Shown: positions 1 through 9,507, counted from the stretch's first letter. The stretch is DNA of 64,000 bases from Candidatus Gastranaerophilales bacterium HUM_9 (GCA_002103075.1 DABG01000002.1:109352-173351), one strand, 5' to 3'. Translations and numbers: made by a program. The notes: generated from the sequence alone by a model not told the origin.

Positions 1-1007
1 GTAGAAGAGATTGAACCATCAGAACCTAAATAGATTTCGTTTGCATTAATATTTCCATCTACTGTTATATTAGAAGAACTATTAGTGTTACTAGCTTCTG
101 ATTTCACAATTATATTTGAACCATTAGCATCTACTGAACCATTCAAGTTTACAAATGCTGACAAATAATCCGATTTTTCACCATCGTTTGATGACACGAT
201 TATAATTCCATTACCATCATTCATAGCAAAAGTTTTAGAACTTGAAGTCAAATTAGGAGTCACACCTGTTTTCTTTGAAAAACCGTCTAAAGTGCCATCT
301 TCGTTATAATTGAAATCAAGGTTTGCATTAAGTTGAGCATCTTCCTTTATTTCAACCTTTCCACCAGAAATTATATCAATACCGTTTGCAGAATTTATCT
401 TACCAGAGATTTCAATTAGTGATTTTTCCAATTTTATTGGATTAACAGTATCTCCACACACAAGGTAATTATCACCATTAAAACTAAAACTAATCAACTT
501 ATTAAGCTGAGTTTCATTAAAACTAGGCGTCTCGGAACCAATATCATTTATAAAACTATTCATTGACTGTTGGGTTGGAGTAACCAAAGTTAATGAACCA
601 ACATTAAACACACCATCAGCTCCAATTACAAAACCATTCGGGTTTGCAAATAGTACATTCCCACCAATTTTGCCATTCATATAAGAGTTTACAATACCAT
701 TTATCTGAGATGGAGAACTATCATATATCAAATTTATCAATTTTGTTTGACTTCCAATCAAATGGAGATTAACTACTTCACCGTTTGCGACATTAAACTT
801 TCCAAAAGTATTTACACCTACTGAACCACCATTAACAGTAGTATTTGACTTAATGTCTGTAATATTACCATTTATTTTGATATCAGTGTTTGTTTTAATT
901 GGCACATTGTTTTGGTTGATTTCAACAGCGTTCGCAAACAAAATTACTGAACAAAATAACACGATTATAGATGTAAATACAACAAAAGATTTACCTAATG
1001 TTCTCAT
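1..1007 (-). CDS. TpsA-type filamentous haemagglutinin-like exoprotein (C-terminal part cut off by window edge)
   Basis: This is the N-terminal 335 residues of a large secreted protein whose 3' end lies outside the window. Translation of the minus strand gives a signal peptide (MRTLGKSF, then a hydrophobic stretch ending near FANA) followed by a TPS secretion domain. That domain contains the diagnostic NPNG motif (NVLFANPNGFVIGADG) and the GSLTLVT segment typical of haemagglutination-activity domains. Further on it is Asn/Ser/Gly-rich with short beta-helix-like repeats. GGAG sits just before the ATG. In two-partner secretion such a protein is exported to the periplasm by Sec and then through a dedicated TpsB pore, which is encoded divergently next door. 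The passenger function (adhesin, haemolysin or contact-dependent toxin) cannot be told without the C-terminus. Confidence 0.88.
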   Translation of the reverse strand, partial: MRTLGKSFVVFTSIIVLFCSVILFANAVEINQNNVPIKTNTDIKINGNITDIKSNTTVNGGSVGVNTFGKFNVANGEVVNLHLIGSQTKLINLIYDSSPSQINGIVNSYMNGKIGGNVLFANPNGFVIGADGVFNVGSLTLVTPTQQSMNSFINDIGSETPSFNETQLNKLISFSFNGDNYLVCGDTVNPIKLEKSLIEISGKINSANGIDIISGGKVEIKEDAQLNANLDFNYNEDGTLDGFSKKTGVTPNLTSSSKTFAMNDGNGIIIVSSNDGEKSDYLSAFVNLNGSVDANGSNIIVKSEASNTNSSSNITVDGNINANEIYLGSDGSISS

Positions 1008-1072
1008 ACTCCGACCCTTTATAAATGTGAATAATAGTTGTTTTAAAATATAATAACTTGCTAAAGTTCGCA

Positions 1073-1101
1073 ATTTAAGACATGTAAAATAATTGTTACA
1101 T
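1073..1101 (-). promoter_or_regulatory. Upstream element of tpsA: ATGTAA-N8-TTACAT palindrome and conserved GTCTTAAAT box
   Basis: On the minus strand, ATGTAA (1096-1101) is followed 14 bases later by GTCTTAAAT (1073-1081). The first part is also half of a perfect inverted repeat ATGTAA-N8-TTACAT (1082-1101). Nearly the same arrangement occurs upstream of the genes starting at 51858 and 60597, and the palindrome recurs at 33282-33301. It is probably a regulator site or an alternative promoter; the identity of the regulator is unknown. Confidence 0.5.
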
Positions 1102-1205
1102 AACAAAAAATAACTTTACAAACCAATTCTTTTTCATTGACAGAAAAAATTGTTTTTGATAGCTTTTCTTTTATAAATAGCGTAAATTTTATCACTTGGG
1201 GAATT

Positions 1206-3026
1206 ATGAAAAAAGGTCTAATAATCACATTATTATTAGCGTGTTGCACATTGAATGCAACCTCTAGTTATGCTGCTACAAAAGAGAATGGCTTTTTTCA
1301 AAAATTTAAAAAGAACCAAGTAAAACAAATCCGTATTGAAAAACAAAAAGAAGAACAAAGTATTGATGATATCAACAACAATTTGTTGACACCGAACGAA
1401 TCTCCAGGAATTTTGACCGACCCGAATAAGACAAAAAGATATTATGATTCTGTTAGGGACACTCGAAAAAATAGTTCTAAAAAAGAATTAAAAAAAGAAG
1501 AGTTGATAGAAAAAGCACCCCTAAAACTTCCTGCAAGAATACACGAGGACAGTGTTACAACACATATCAATTCTGTAGAAATGAGTACTTCTGAAATATT
1601 TTCAAAAGAAGAAATCAAAGCATTCAAATCATTAGTTGAGGGGCAAGAAGTTACAGCAGAGGACTTGAATAACCTCGTAGCTTTGATAAACCAACAATAT
1701 AGAGAAAAGAACGTTTTGACCGCTCGTGCGTATCTTGTTGCAGATAGCCTTGCTGACGGAGTTTTAAAGATTGAGCTTATGGAAGCAAGAATCGGCAAAG
1801 TTTACGTTGAAGGCAACAGATTCAATCGCAAATGGTTTTTAAAACGAATGGTATCAAAACGTGATGGCAAGATTTTAGATATTAAATCTTTAGAAGATGA
1901 TTTAGTTCAATTCAATAAAAACGCAAGAAGTGTACAACTTAGTGCAAAATTAAAACCAGGCGAAACTTATGGAACAACTGATGTAGTATTAAAAGCAGAT
2001 GAAAAATTCCCATATCATTTTATAGCCTCTTATGATAGCTTTGGTAGAGATACAACTGGTCTTATGCGTGGTGGATTAATGCTCACTACAGACTCATTTT
2101 TAGGGTTTCAGGATAGATTGACTGGTGCTATAAATATGGCACGTTCTTCTACTACGCCTTTTGTTGATTACAATTTTCCTATCAATAGAAAGGGAACTAG
2201 AGTTGGTTTTACATATATGTACGGCAACAACCACGTAACAAGTGGACAGTATCGTGATTTTAAATTAAGAGCAAATACACATATTTTTAGCGGATATATC
2301 ACTCACCCTATAAAAGACACAGAAAAGTTTTCTTTGAACTTCAATACGTCAGCAAATATCAAACTTTCTACAGCATCTGTGTATGACATCAAGTATTCAA
2401 ACTACAAAGATTACAATATTGCAGTGGGATTAGGTGGACGATATAATTTTAAGAAAAGCGTTTTATTTGCGTCTGTTTATTCAACAAATGGTATAATTGA
2501 AGACGGAATGAGAGATTTCAGCAACTTCTTTACAAAAATGAACGCTGACGGATATTATATACATTATTTACCGAAAGGGATTATTGCAACAGTACGTGTT
2601 GGTGGACAATATTCACCAAATAATATTTCTTACATTGAACAGTACCAAATTGGTGGTATCTCAAGTGTAAGAGGTTATACAGAGAGTTTGTTACTTGCAC
2701 CAAAATCATATTTTGCAAGTGTTGAATTATTATTTCCTATACCATTTTTACCAGAAACGGTTAGAAACCCATTTGATAGAGAGCAACGATTTAGATTAAG
2801 AGATGCAGTTAAGTTTGCAACATTCTTTGATCACGGTGCAGTTTATGCGTATCACGTGCCAACTGGTTCAATCAACTTCTTAGCCAGTGTTGGTGCAGGT
2901 TTAAGATTTGCTATTTCAAAATACATTACTGCACGTTTTTATGTAGGTATGCCACTTATGAACTGCTCTGTTTATAGACAATCAAGTGCAAGATTGCACT
3001 TTGACTTGGTTGTATCACCATTTTAG
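1206..3026 (+). CDS. TpsB family outer-membrane transporter (ShlB/FhaC/HecB type)
   Basis: A 606-residue outer-membrane beta-barrel that exports the neighbouring TpsA protein. I place the start at the ATG at 1206, preceded by GGGGA. It gives a clean signal peptide (MKKGLIITLLLACCTLNATSSYAA), whereas an in-frame upstream ATG would add a non-signal extension. After a charged linker come POTRA-type segments (about residues 145-290, with ARIGKVYVEGNRF) and then the barrel. The barrel contains the conserved VRGY lid-loop motif (ISSVRGYTE) and ends in the aromatic residue expected for BAM-dependent insertion (VVSPF). The gene is divergent from tpsA, with about 200 bases between them, which is a usual TPS layout. 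The length is slightly above the family norm of about 560-590. Confidence 0.9.
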   Translation: MKKGLIITLLLACCTLNATSSYAATKENGFFQKFKKNQVKQIRIEKQKEEQSIDDINNNLLTPNESPGILTDPNKTKRYYDSVRDTRKNSSKKELKKEELIEKAPLKLPARIHEDSVTTHINSVEMSTSEIFSKEEIKAFKSLVEGQEVTAEDLNNLVALINQQYREKNVLTARAYLVADSLADGVLKIELMEARIGKVYVEGNRFNRKWFLKRMVSKRDGKILDIKSLEDDLVQFNKNARSVQLSAKLKPGETYGTTDVVLKADEKFPYHFIASYDSFGRDTTGLMRGGLMLTTDSFLGFQDRLTGAINMARSSTTPFVDYNFPINRKGTRVGFTYMYGNNHVTSGQYRDFKLRANTHIFSGYITHPIKDTEKFSLNFNTSANIKLSTASVYDIKYSNYKDYNIAVGLGGRYNFKKSVLFASVYSTNGIIEDGMRDFSNFFTKMNADGYYIHYLPKGIIATVRVGGQYSPNNISYIEQYQIGGISSVRGYTESLLLAPKSYFASVELLFPIPFLPETVRNPFDREQRFRLRDAVKFATFFDHGAVYAYHVPTGSINFLASVGAGLRFAISKYITARFYVGMPLMNCSVYRQSSARLHFDLVVSPF

Positions 3027-3062
3027 TTGTATTTCTAAGAAATTTATAAGAATCATAAATTA

Positions 3063-3179
3063 GTCATTGCGAGTCGTGAAACGACGTGGCAATCCAGAAG
3101 TACAGTTCAATTAACACAAACCGTCATTCAGAGTGGTCTGAATGTATTCTGTAACGCAAGCGTGGAATCCCTGCAAACA
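3063..3179 (+). repeat. Two dispersed GTCATT-type repeats (families A and B)
   Basis: Family A (3063-3100) begins GTCATTGCGAG and runs to GTGGCAATCCA. Family B (3122-3179) begins CGTCATTCAGAG and runs through AACGCAAGCGTGGAATCCC. Related copies are scattered through many intergenic gaps of the window. They fill the space downstream of the TpsB gene. Confidence 0.85.
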
Positions 3180-3233
3180 AAAACTTAATGACGCATTATA
3201 CCTCAAAACCCCGTAGAATAAACAATTAATGAT

Positions 3234-3746
3234 TTATTGCTTAGTATTAAATCCTATTGTGTTCGGTTTTGTTCTATCCATAAGTAAAGAGAGAATATCA
3301 TAGATTTTCTTAATATCAGCATTATTTTCACTACAATGTTGTATAAAGTAGTTTTCCAAATCAGCAAGTCTTTGAGAAATTTCTTTATTTTCTATCGCCC
3401 ATTTTCTCATTTGAACAAAAGTATCCATAATTTGAATATTTACTTGAATAGCTTTTTTAGAACGTAAAACAGAAGATAACATTGCAACACCTTGTTCTGT
3501 AAATACATAAGGTAATTTACGTGTTCCACCCCATTTTGATATCACATTTTGTGATATCAAATTATTATATTCTTCATTTGATAATTGAAACATAAAATGA
3601 GATGGGAATCTTTCAATATTTCTTTTTACCGCTTGATTTAATACTCTTGTTTCGACCTCATACAAACTTGCGAGGTCAGAATCTAGCATTACCCTGTAAC
3701 CCCTTACTGTATAAATTAAACTTTGAATTTGTGAAATTTCTTGCAT
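3234..3746 (-). CDS. ORF6N domain-containing protein
   Basis: A 170-residue protein whose first ~95 residues match the ORF6N (KilA-N-related) DNA-binding family. Visible hallmarks are IYTVRGYRVMLDSDLASLY, VLNQAVKRNIERFP, FMFQLSNEEY, and PYVFTEQGVAMLSSVLRS. The C-terminal third is helical and charged (RKWAIENKEISQRLADLE), probably a dimerisation coiled coil. ORF6N proteins are common in phages and as stand-alone chromosomal genes. Their role is usually described as putative antirepressor or DNA binding, and no substrate is known. No phage genes accompany it here. It has no clear Shine-Dalgarno sequence, and it sits alone between repeats, which hints at past transfer. Confidence 0.85.
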   Translation of the reverse strand: MQEISQIQSLIYTVRGYRVMLDSDLASLYEVETRVLNQAVKRNIERFPSHFMFQLSNEEYNNLISQNVISKWGGTRKLPYVFTEQGVAMLSSVLRSKKAIQVNIQIMDTFVQMRKWAIENKEISQRLADLENYFIQHCSENNADIKKIYDILSLLMDRTKPNTIGFNTKQ

Positions 3747-3832
3747 TTTAATTTTCTTTTTTTAAGGACACATTACTAATGTATCTTATCATATTGATTA
3801 TAAATTGTAAATCTTCCATAATAATTTAAAAC

Positions 3833-3870
3833 CGTCATTACGAGGAACGGAGTGACGTGGTAATCCAGAA
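3833..3870 (+). repeat. Family A dispersed repeat in the 3747-4088 gap
   Basis: The copy reads CGTCATTACGAGGAACGGAG followed by TGACGTGGTAATCCAGAA. It forms an imperfect hairpin (GTCATTACGAGG against the complementary arm in the inverted copy at 7733-7772). An inverted fragment (gattgccacgctt) follows at 3906-3918. The rest of this 340-base gap is AT-rich. Confidence 0.8.
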
Positions 3871-4029
3871 AAGTCTTTTTATGCACGCAAAACTGTTGAT
3901 TGATAGATTGCCACGCTTAACATAAACCACAACTTTCAACCACCAAATCACATTTGAAGAAACTAACGAAAAATCATCTTTTTAGACTATGACAGATTGA
4001 GCCTGATATGAAATAATACTAATGGGGTT

Positions 4030-4049
4030 ATAGTAGCTACTATTATAAT
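4030..4049 (+). promoter_or_regulatory. 14-bp palindrome overlapping a -10-like box before the autotransporter
   Basis: ATAGTAGCTACTAT (4030-4043) is a perfect palindrome directly followed by TATAAT (4044-4049). No good -35 is visible. The position about 40 bases upstream of the start codon fits an operator/promoter, but this rests on sequence pattern alone. Confidence 0.4.
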
Positions 4050-4088
4050 CTCGGGGAAACATAATTAAAGAGTTGCTACAAGGTTAAA

Positions 4089-7000
4089 TTGAAAAAACTA
4101 GGCTGGGGAAATTTACGAATAAATTTTCAAACACTGCTTATTGCATTATTTTGCATACAAATAGGCAGCTCTTTTGCTGTTGCAGACACAATTAATCCAA
4201 CTAATTTAACTAATCCAACAACTAACCCTAAAACATACGTATCACAAGCAACTCAGGCTTATAGTGCAACTACTTTTAATCCTAGCATTACATCTGGAGA
4301 AGATATCGTTATCAATGGCGATAACGGAAACCCTGTAGGCATTTACAACTCTATTACTGATGCAAATAGTATCACAATGAAAAATGTTACTATTTCTTTT
4401 GTAAACAATGAAATTTTCAATTACACATTCAACAATTTAACCATCAATGATGACGTTGATTTTATGCTCGACGTCGATTTAGCTAACTCAAAATCCGACA
4501 ATATCACAACTAGCAACTCAACAGGAACCGTAAGGGTTTCAGCTTTGAATTTCATAAGTACTCAAACTGGAAATTCAACCAAATTCCAAGTAATCAAAAA
4601 CTCTGGACTAGCTTTAAACATTGACTTGTTGCAATCTAAACTTGAAACAGAAGTTAAGACAACAATGTACAATGATACCGTTTTAGCAGACTCAATCACA
4701 CTTGGACAAACATCTTTTGCCAACGATAGTATTGTAATCACAGGTTGGAAAGATGTTCTTTATGAGCTAATACAAGACTCAAATCCAATACATACTTTGA
4801 AAAATTTTGTATTCAGAACAGATTCAGAATACACAGTGACAAAAGATTTGGGAACTCTTGGACAAGAAAGCATTTTAGCGATATCTAATGAGTCAACAGG
4901 AGATTATGGAGTATTGAATGCTAACGGACATTCTTTGTTCAAACTTAGCAACCCTATTTCTAAGGTAACATTAGATAATATTTATGTTAAAAACGCATCA
5001 ACTAGTGGTAACGGTTCAGTAGCTTCACTTGACAACAACACAGCAACCTTTACAGCAACTAATTCAATTATCACAGACAACAAATCAAGTGGAGATGGTG
5101 GTGCATTTTATGTTAAAAACGGTACTTTAAAAATTGAAAACAGTACCGTTTCAAACAACACAAGTGACAGCAACGGTGGTGCAATTTATACAGAATCAAA
5201 TGTAGAAATCATCGCAAATGATGCTGTTACAGAGTTCTATGGCAACACAGCAGGCGGAGAAAGTAACGCAATTTATGTAGGTTCAAAAGATGGAACAGTT
5301 GATTTAACAGCAAAAAATAACGGTGTTATCAATATGAACGACAAAATTGACGGTACCTCTGATGGCTACAAACTTAATGTCAATGGTGATTCTACTGGTA
5401 AAATTAACTTGAATAACACAGTTAAAAACGCTACTATTCAGTTAAATGGTGGAGTTTTGACACCATCTATAGAATCAAATATAAGTGGCAACAACTTCAT
5501 CGGAAATGGTGGTATGCTTAATCTTATCAATAATTCTACGGGAACAGTTCAGTTTAATGAAGTAAAAATGATTGGAAATACAAAACTTGGGATTGATGCA
5601 GATTTAAGAAACAATAGTGTCGATAAAATTTCTGGCAATATTTTAAACGCATCAACAGGTAAACTTAGCATAACCAATATTAATGTAATAAGTGATTCAA
5701 TTCCTGAAAAAATAACAGTAGCATTCGCAAATGGACCAATCAAAGATGCAATCAGAAATGCTGTAAGCACTGTGTACAGCAGAATTTATAAATACAAGGT
5801 AAGTTATAATAAATCAACAGGTCAATTAACCTTCAACCGTGGTGGTGGAGACAGCGGTGGTGGAGGTGGTGGAGGCCACAGCACTGCTGATATCTATAAC
5901 CCAGTTGTTTTAGCATCAGGAGTAGCGCAACAAATAGCTTATGCTAATCAATTACAAAACTATCAAACTGCGATGTATCATTCAGATTCATATATGATGC
6001 TACCGAAGTTAGTTAGAAATATGAGAAACCAAACGAGCTTGAACTTAGAAGATGAGTTCAAGAATTGTAGTTATTACCCATATCAAGGCACTATTCAAGA
6101 CGAAATAAAAAGCATTTGGGTAAGACCTTATAGCACATTTGAAAGTATACCTTTAAAACGTGGAGTGAGTATTTCTAATATCAGCTACGGAACATTATTC
6201 GGTGGCGATAGCGATATGATTTCACTTGGTCACGGATTTAACTTTGTTTATGGTGGTTATGTTGGTTACAACGGTAACTCAACAAGTTATTCACATATTG
6301 ACGCAAGCCAACAGGGTGCAGTTGTCGGCTTGAACGCTTATTTATATAAGGGTAATTTTTTCAACGCAATCACAGCGAACTGTGGTTGGCAGATAAACGA
6401 AAGTTTCACTAATTATGGAACTGATACCATGAATTTGATAATGTCAGGTGTGGCTGATAGAGTTGGTTACAACTTTGAATTAGCGTCAGGCAAATTAATA
6501 TTGCAACCATCAATATTCTTTGGTTATTCGTTTGTATATTCTACAGATTATACAACAAGTAACGGTGTACATATAAAGAGCGACCCATTAAATGTTATTC
6601 ATTTTGCACCTACATTAAAAGTTATCGGTAACTTGACAAACGGTTGGCAACCATATTTATTGGTTAGTGTAATTGCAAACTTTATTGATAAAACTAATTT
6701 CACAGCTGACAACATCAAATTACCTCAAATGTCTATAGATCCTTATGTTGAATATGGTATTGGTATACAAAGACGTTGGGGCGAAAACTGTCAAGGATTT
6801 GGACAGGCTACCGTTAGAAATGGTGGTAGACGTGGTGTTGCTATATTGTTTGGATTTAAGTATATGATGGGCAAATTAACTGGTCAACCTACACCTGTTC
6901 CTGCTGATAGAATTACAGATAAAAAGGTTAAGTTTAAAGATAGAAAAGCACCTGATATTGAGATTGTAGATTGGAGAACAGCTAAGAAACAAGCTAAACA

Positions 7001-7523
7001 AAATAGAATTAAGAAGAATGAATCTAAACCACTTGTTGCTAAGACTGGATTTAGAGAAAAACTTAAAAATCTCAAAAAATTCTTGACGTTTAAATATAAT
7101 ACTGATGTATCTGCAAAAGTAGTTTCAGATACATATTCTGATGGTGTAATTATCACTACACTAAAAGGTCAAGATAGCTCTGGTGAATACTCTACTTATG
7201 TTGATATGGATATGCAAGAAGATTCTAATCCTGAACAAAAACAAGCAATAGAAAACCTTGAACCTGAAGGAGTTATTATAATTGAGGATACTGCGTTTGC
7301 TCATAAACAACAAACAAATATCACAACTAAACCAGCACCAAAACCAGTTGAACAAGTACAACAAACCGTTCAACAAGTTCAAAATGCTGTTAGAAAAAGT
7401 GATTTAATTAAACGTATCAATAAGAAATACGCTAAGATATTCAAGATAAACCAAACAAATTATATTAAACCTGTAAAACAGTATGAGTTCAAGGATTACA
7501 CACTTGAAATAATCAAATTTTAA
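4089..7523 (+). CDS. Autotransporter with beta-helix passenger and C-terminal extension
   Basis: A 1144-residue surface protein starting at TTG (AAGG six bases upstream). It has a Sec signal peptide (hydrophobic about residues 13-33, ending SSFAVADT). The passenger is Asn/Thr/Ser-rich, with beta-helix repeats and Pmp/adhesin-like motifs (GGAFYVKNGTLKIENSTVSNN, shortened here, and GGAIYTESN). A Gly-rich linker near residue 585 (GGGDSGGGGGGG) precedes an autotransporter-type barrel from about 665 (IWVRPYSTFE) to about 925 (ILFGFKYMMG). Unlike classical autotransporters, some 200 residues follow the barrel. They are Lys-rich, contain a coiled-coil-like Gln/Val stretch, and end in IIKF. The substrate bound is unknown. 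It is probably monocistronic, with a terminator immediately after it. Confidence 0.82.
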   Translation: MKKLGWGNLRINFQTLLIALFCIQIGSSFAVADTINPTNLTNPTTNPKTYVSQATQAYSATTFNPSITSGEDIVINGDNGNPVGIYNSITDANSITMKNVTISFVNNEIFNYTFNNLTINDDVDFMLDVDLANSKSDNITTSNSTGTVRVSALNFISTQTGNSTKFQVIKNSGLALNIDLLQSKLETEVKTTMYNDTVLADSITLGQTSFANDSIVITGWKDVLYELIQDSNPIHTLKNFVFRTDSEYTVTKDLGTLGQESILAISNESTGDYGVLNANGHSLFKLSNPISKVTLDNIYVKNASTSGNGSVASLDNNTATFTATNSIITDNKSSGDGGAFYVKNGTLKIENSTVSNNTSDSNGGAIYTESNVEIIANDAVTEFYGNTAGGESNAIYVGSKDGTVDLTAKNNGVINMNDKIDGTSDGYKLNVNGDSTGKINLNNTVKNATIQLNGGVLTPSIESNISGNNFIGNGGMLNLINNSTGTVQFNEVKMIGNTKLGIDADLRNNSVDKISGNILNASTGKLSITNINVISDSIPEKITVAFANGPIKDAIRNAVSTVYSRIYKYKVSYNKSTGQLTFNRGGGDSGGGGGGGHSTADIYNPVVLASGVAQQIAYANQLQNYQTAMYHSDSYMMLPKLVRNMRNQTSLNLEDEFKNCSYYPYQGTIQDEIKSIWVRPYSTFESIPLKRGVSISNISYGTLFGGDSDMISLGHGFNFVYGGYVGYNGNSTSYSHIDASQQGAVVGLNAYLYKGNFFNAITANCGWQINESFTNYGTDTMNLIMSGVADRVGYNFELASGKLILQPSIFFGYSFVYSTDYTTSNGVHIKSDPLNVIHFAPTLKVIGNLTNGWQPYLLVSVIANFIDKTNFTADNIKLPQMSIDPYVEYGIGIQRRWGENCQGFGQATVRNGGRRGVAILFGFKYMMGKLTGQPTPVPADRITDKKVKFKDRKAPDIEIVDWRTAKKQAKQNRIKKNESKPLVAKTGFREKLKNLKKFLTFKYNTDVSAKVVSDTYSDGVIITTLKGQDSSGEYSTYVDMDMQEDSNPEQKQAIENLEPEGVIIIEDTAFAHKQQTNITTKPAPKPVEQVQQTVQQVQNAVRKSDLIKRINKKYAKIFKINQTNYIKPVKQYEFKDYTLEIIKF

Positions 7524-7528
7524 CCTTG

Positions 7529-7562
7529 CGAGCATTGGCAAGTTATTTGCCAATGCTTGTTT
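7529..7562 (+). terminator. Intrinsic terminator after the autotransporter gene
   Basis: GCATTGGCAA (7532-7541) pairs perfectly with TTGCCAATGC (7547-7556) around a 5-base loop, and the stem extends by A-T and wobble pairs. It is followed by TTGTTTCCCC, and lies nine bases after the stop codon. Confidence 0.8.
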
Positions 7563-7600
7563 CCCCCAGAAGCCAACAGTTCTGCAACCAAATATAATGC

Positions 7601-7870
7601 GTCATTCCGAATTCATTTTCACTATTGTCCATGATAATTTTAATACGTCATTGCGAACGATTGAACGGTATGCAATGTATTAAGTGTGGCAATCCATAAA
7701 ACAACGGTTCTGCGTACATAAAAAGGCTTTTTCTGGATTACCACGTCGCTCTGCTCCTCGTAATGACGTGTAAAAAATATTTTTTTGAGACCCTGAAACA
7801 AGTTCAGGGTGACTAAAATATAATATAAATAGTCATTCCGAATTTATTTCGGAATCCCTGCAAACACTAA
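7601..7870. repeat. Cluster of dispersed repeats (families A, C and D, both orientations)
   Basis: The 7524-7917 gap is filled by repeats. There is a partial family C (7601-7611) and family A at about 7646-7699 with an internal insertion. An inverted family A lies at about 7733-7772 and family D (GACCCTGAAACAAGTTCAGG) at about 7788-7814. A complete family C (7832-7866, GTCATTCCGAATTTATTTCGGAATCCC) is shown here in shortened form: GTCATTCCGAA...GGAATCCC. A short AACGGTTCTGCAACCA-like string recurs beside them (7577, 7703, 7897). Confidence 0.8.
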
Positions 7871-7917
7871 CCATCTTTGCGGGCAATTCACCCAAACAGG
7901 TTCTGCAACCACCTTAA

Positions 7918-9501
7918 CTACAACAACCTCAAATCTTCAGCAGGCTTTGTTGTAGGTCTTATATCAAACTCTGTTTTCAGAGTTTCTGTAAGGGTTGGAT
8001 TAAGCATTATCGGAGTACATTTACTCAAAAACACATTATTAACCCCTATTTTTTTAAGGTTTAAAATATTAGAAATCGTGTGCTTATCACATTTTGAGAT
8101 AAAGACTGAGATGGCTACATTATTTTCTTCTGCTGAACTAGAAATTCTATCAAGAATCTTATATAACATACAGATATCAGGTGCAGAATTTATTACTATA
8201 ACTTTTTTATCACAAGGAATATTTGACAATGATATGACTAATGTTTCATCATCTGTCTTTGAAATAAACGACTCAAAATACTCTTTTTGTAAAACAGTAT
8301 TCATCTCAGTAGGAAAGATAACAATATTTTTCAAGGATTTCATTTTAGATAAAATTTCGTCCATTTTGGTATCAAATTCGTATTCTGTACAGCCGAGTTT
8401 GACAGATGGGTGAATTTGACCTTTTTTAAACCCACGAGCAGACAAGGCAGAATTTACAAGTGGTGTAAAATCATTATCCTTAATTTTTATAACCCCTTGA
8501 GGAACGAAGTTATCTGTTGTAAATAGACGACCACGATATAGATATTCGATTGTTTCTAGAGAGTGCTTTGCTATTAAGATTGCTCCAGGGAAAGTTGCAA
8601 AATCAAGTAAACAGTTTTCAATACCTTTACCAAATTGACCTCTTAGATGTTTATATTCTTGAAACTTTGGATAGGTGTAGACTTCAATCATATCACCGTG
8701 TGTGTAGACATCTATTGATTTATCTTTTGTATAGTCTAGGACATTTTTAAGCTCTTGAATGTTTGTGCCTGCAACGAGGATACACTTGTTTGGACGGGTT
8801 GAGTAGGATACTTCACCTTCTGTTTGAGAACCAAAACGCTCTGTTTTTATACGATGTAGACGTTTTGCCAAACAGAAATCTATCTCTATTGCTTTTAAAA
8901 TTTTCTTTTTATATATATAAGCCGATGAATTTGGGTAATTGAGAGTATTTAAAAGATATAAAATTTCTAAATAAGCAGTTTTGTCATCAAGCCCGTAGGA
9001 CTGGATTTCAACAAGGTTTATACAGATACTTTTAAGCACCATAAATATAACTTCAAACAGATTTCTTTTTTCTTGAGAAACGAGTTTTATTTTTTCAGAG
9101 AACTCTTTTTCACCAAGCTTAATAAGTTCTGAGATGTTTAATTGTTTATTCAATCTTATAACTGAAGGCATAGATTTTATTTGAATATTTTTTGATTTAC
9201 AAACATCTTTATATGTTTTTATTGATTCAATAATTATTGATTTAAGACTCATGAGGGTCTTGTAGAACTGTTGGTTACCTATCTCTAGGTTTGACATAAG
9301 ACCTGAGAGGGTGTTTAGGATAATACACTCTGTTGAATCATTTTTTAGCCCTAGATGTTTAAGTTTAAGGGTATAAAACGCAAGTTGTTTAAGGTACATA
9401 ACTAGAACTTCTCGTAGAGATGAGGTTCTAGGGTTAATAGAACAGATACCTTTAGAGATACAGCTGTCATATTGATAATCTTCGTGATAATTGTAAAACA
9501 T
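7918..9501 (-). CDS. Degenerate hybrid cluster protein (Hcp/prismane) homologue
   Basis: A 527-residue protein that aligns along its length with hydroxylamine reductase/Hcp, which reduces NO or hydroxylamine at an Fe-S-O hybrid cluster. Retained landmarks are VYTHGDM (Hcp VYTHGEM), FPGAILIAKHSLE (FPGAILMTTNC), LFTTDNFV, DFTPLVNSAL and the C-terminal LSKCTPIMLNPTLTETL with TTKPAED. The ligands look lost. The usual GHD histidine is GTN, the THGEM glutamate is Asp, and the TTNC cysteine is replaced by His/Ser. The WYEQK glutamate/lysine pair reads KCDKH. At the N-terminus only CISKGIC of the usual four-Cys motif remains. I chose the start at 9501 because MFYNYH aligns with the MFCFQC start of Hcp. 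It probably has a non-catalytic or altered role. Confidence 0.75.
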   Translation of the reverse strand: MFYNYHEDYQYDSCISKGICSINPRTSSLREVLVMYLKQLAFYTLKLKHLGLKNDSTECIILNTLSGLMSNLEIGNQQFYKTLMSLKSIIIESIKTYKDVCKSKNIQIKSMPSVIRLNKQLNISELIKLGEKEFSEKIKLVSQEKRNLFEVIFMVLKSICINLVEIQSYGLDDKTAYLEILYLLNTLNYPNSSAYIYKKKILKAIEIDFCLAKRLHRIKTERFGSQTEGEVSYSTRPNKCILVAGTNIQELKNVLDYTKDKSIDVYTHGDMIEVYTYPKFQEYKHLRGQFGKGIENCLLDFATFPGAILIAKHSLETIEYLYRGRLFTTDNFVPQGVIKIKDNDFTPLVNSALSARGFKKGQIHPSVKLGCTEYEFDTKMDEILSKMKSLKNIVIFPTEMNTVLQKEYFESFISKTDDETLVISLSNIPCDKKVIVINSAPDICMLYKILDRISSSAEENNVAISVFISKCDKHTISNILNLKKIGVNNVFLSKCTPIMLNPTLTETLKTEFDIRPTTKPAEDLRLL

Positions 9502-9507
9502 AATTAT

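Noticed and set aside
853..1053. Plus-strand frame with a hydrophobic start
   Set aside because: It is the shadow of the TpsA signal peptide on the other strand; the minus frame has the TPS domain.
3234..3746. Prophage remnant around the ORF6N gene
   Set aside because: No integrase, structural or lysis gene lies nearby; one ORF6N gene alone does not make a prophage.
7877..8413. Plus-strand frame of 178 codons
   Set aside because: It lies opposite the Hcp-like gene, shows no protein family, and its translation is the complement of conserved Hcp blocks.
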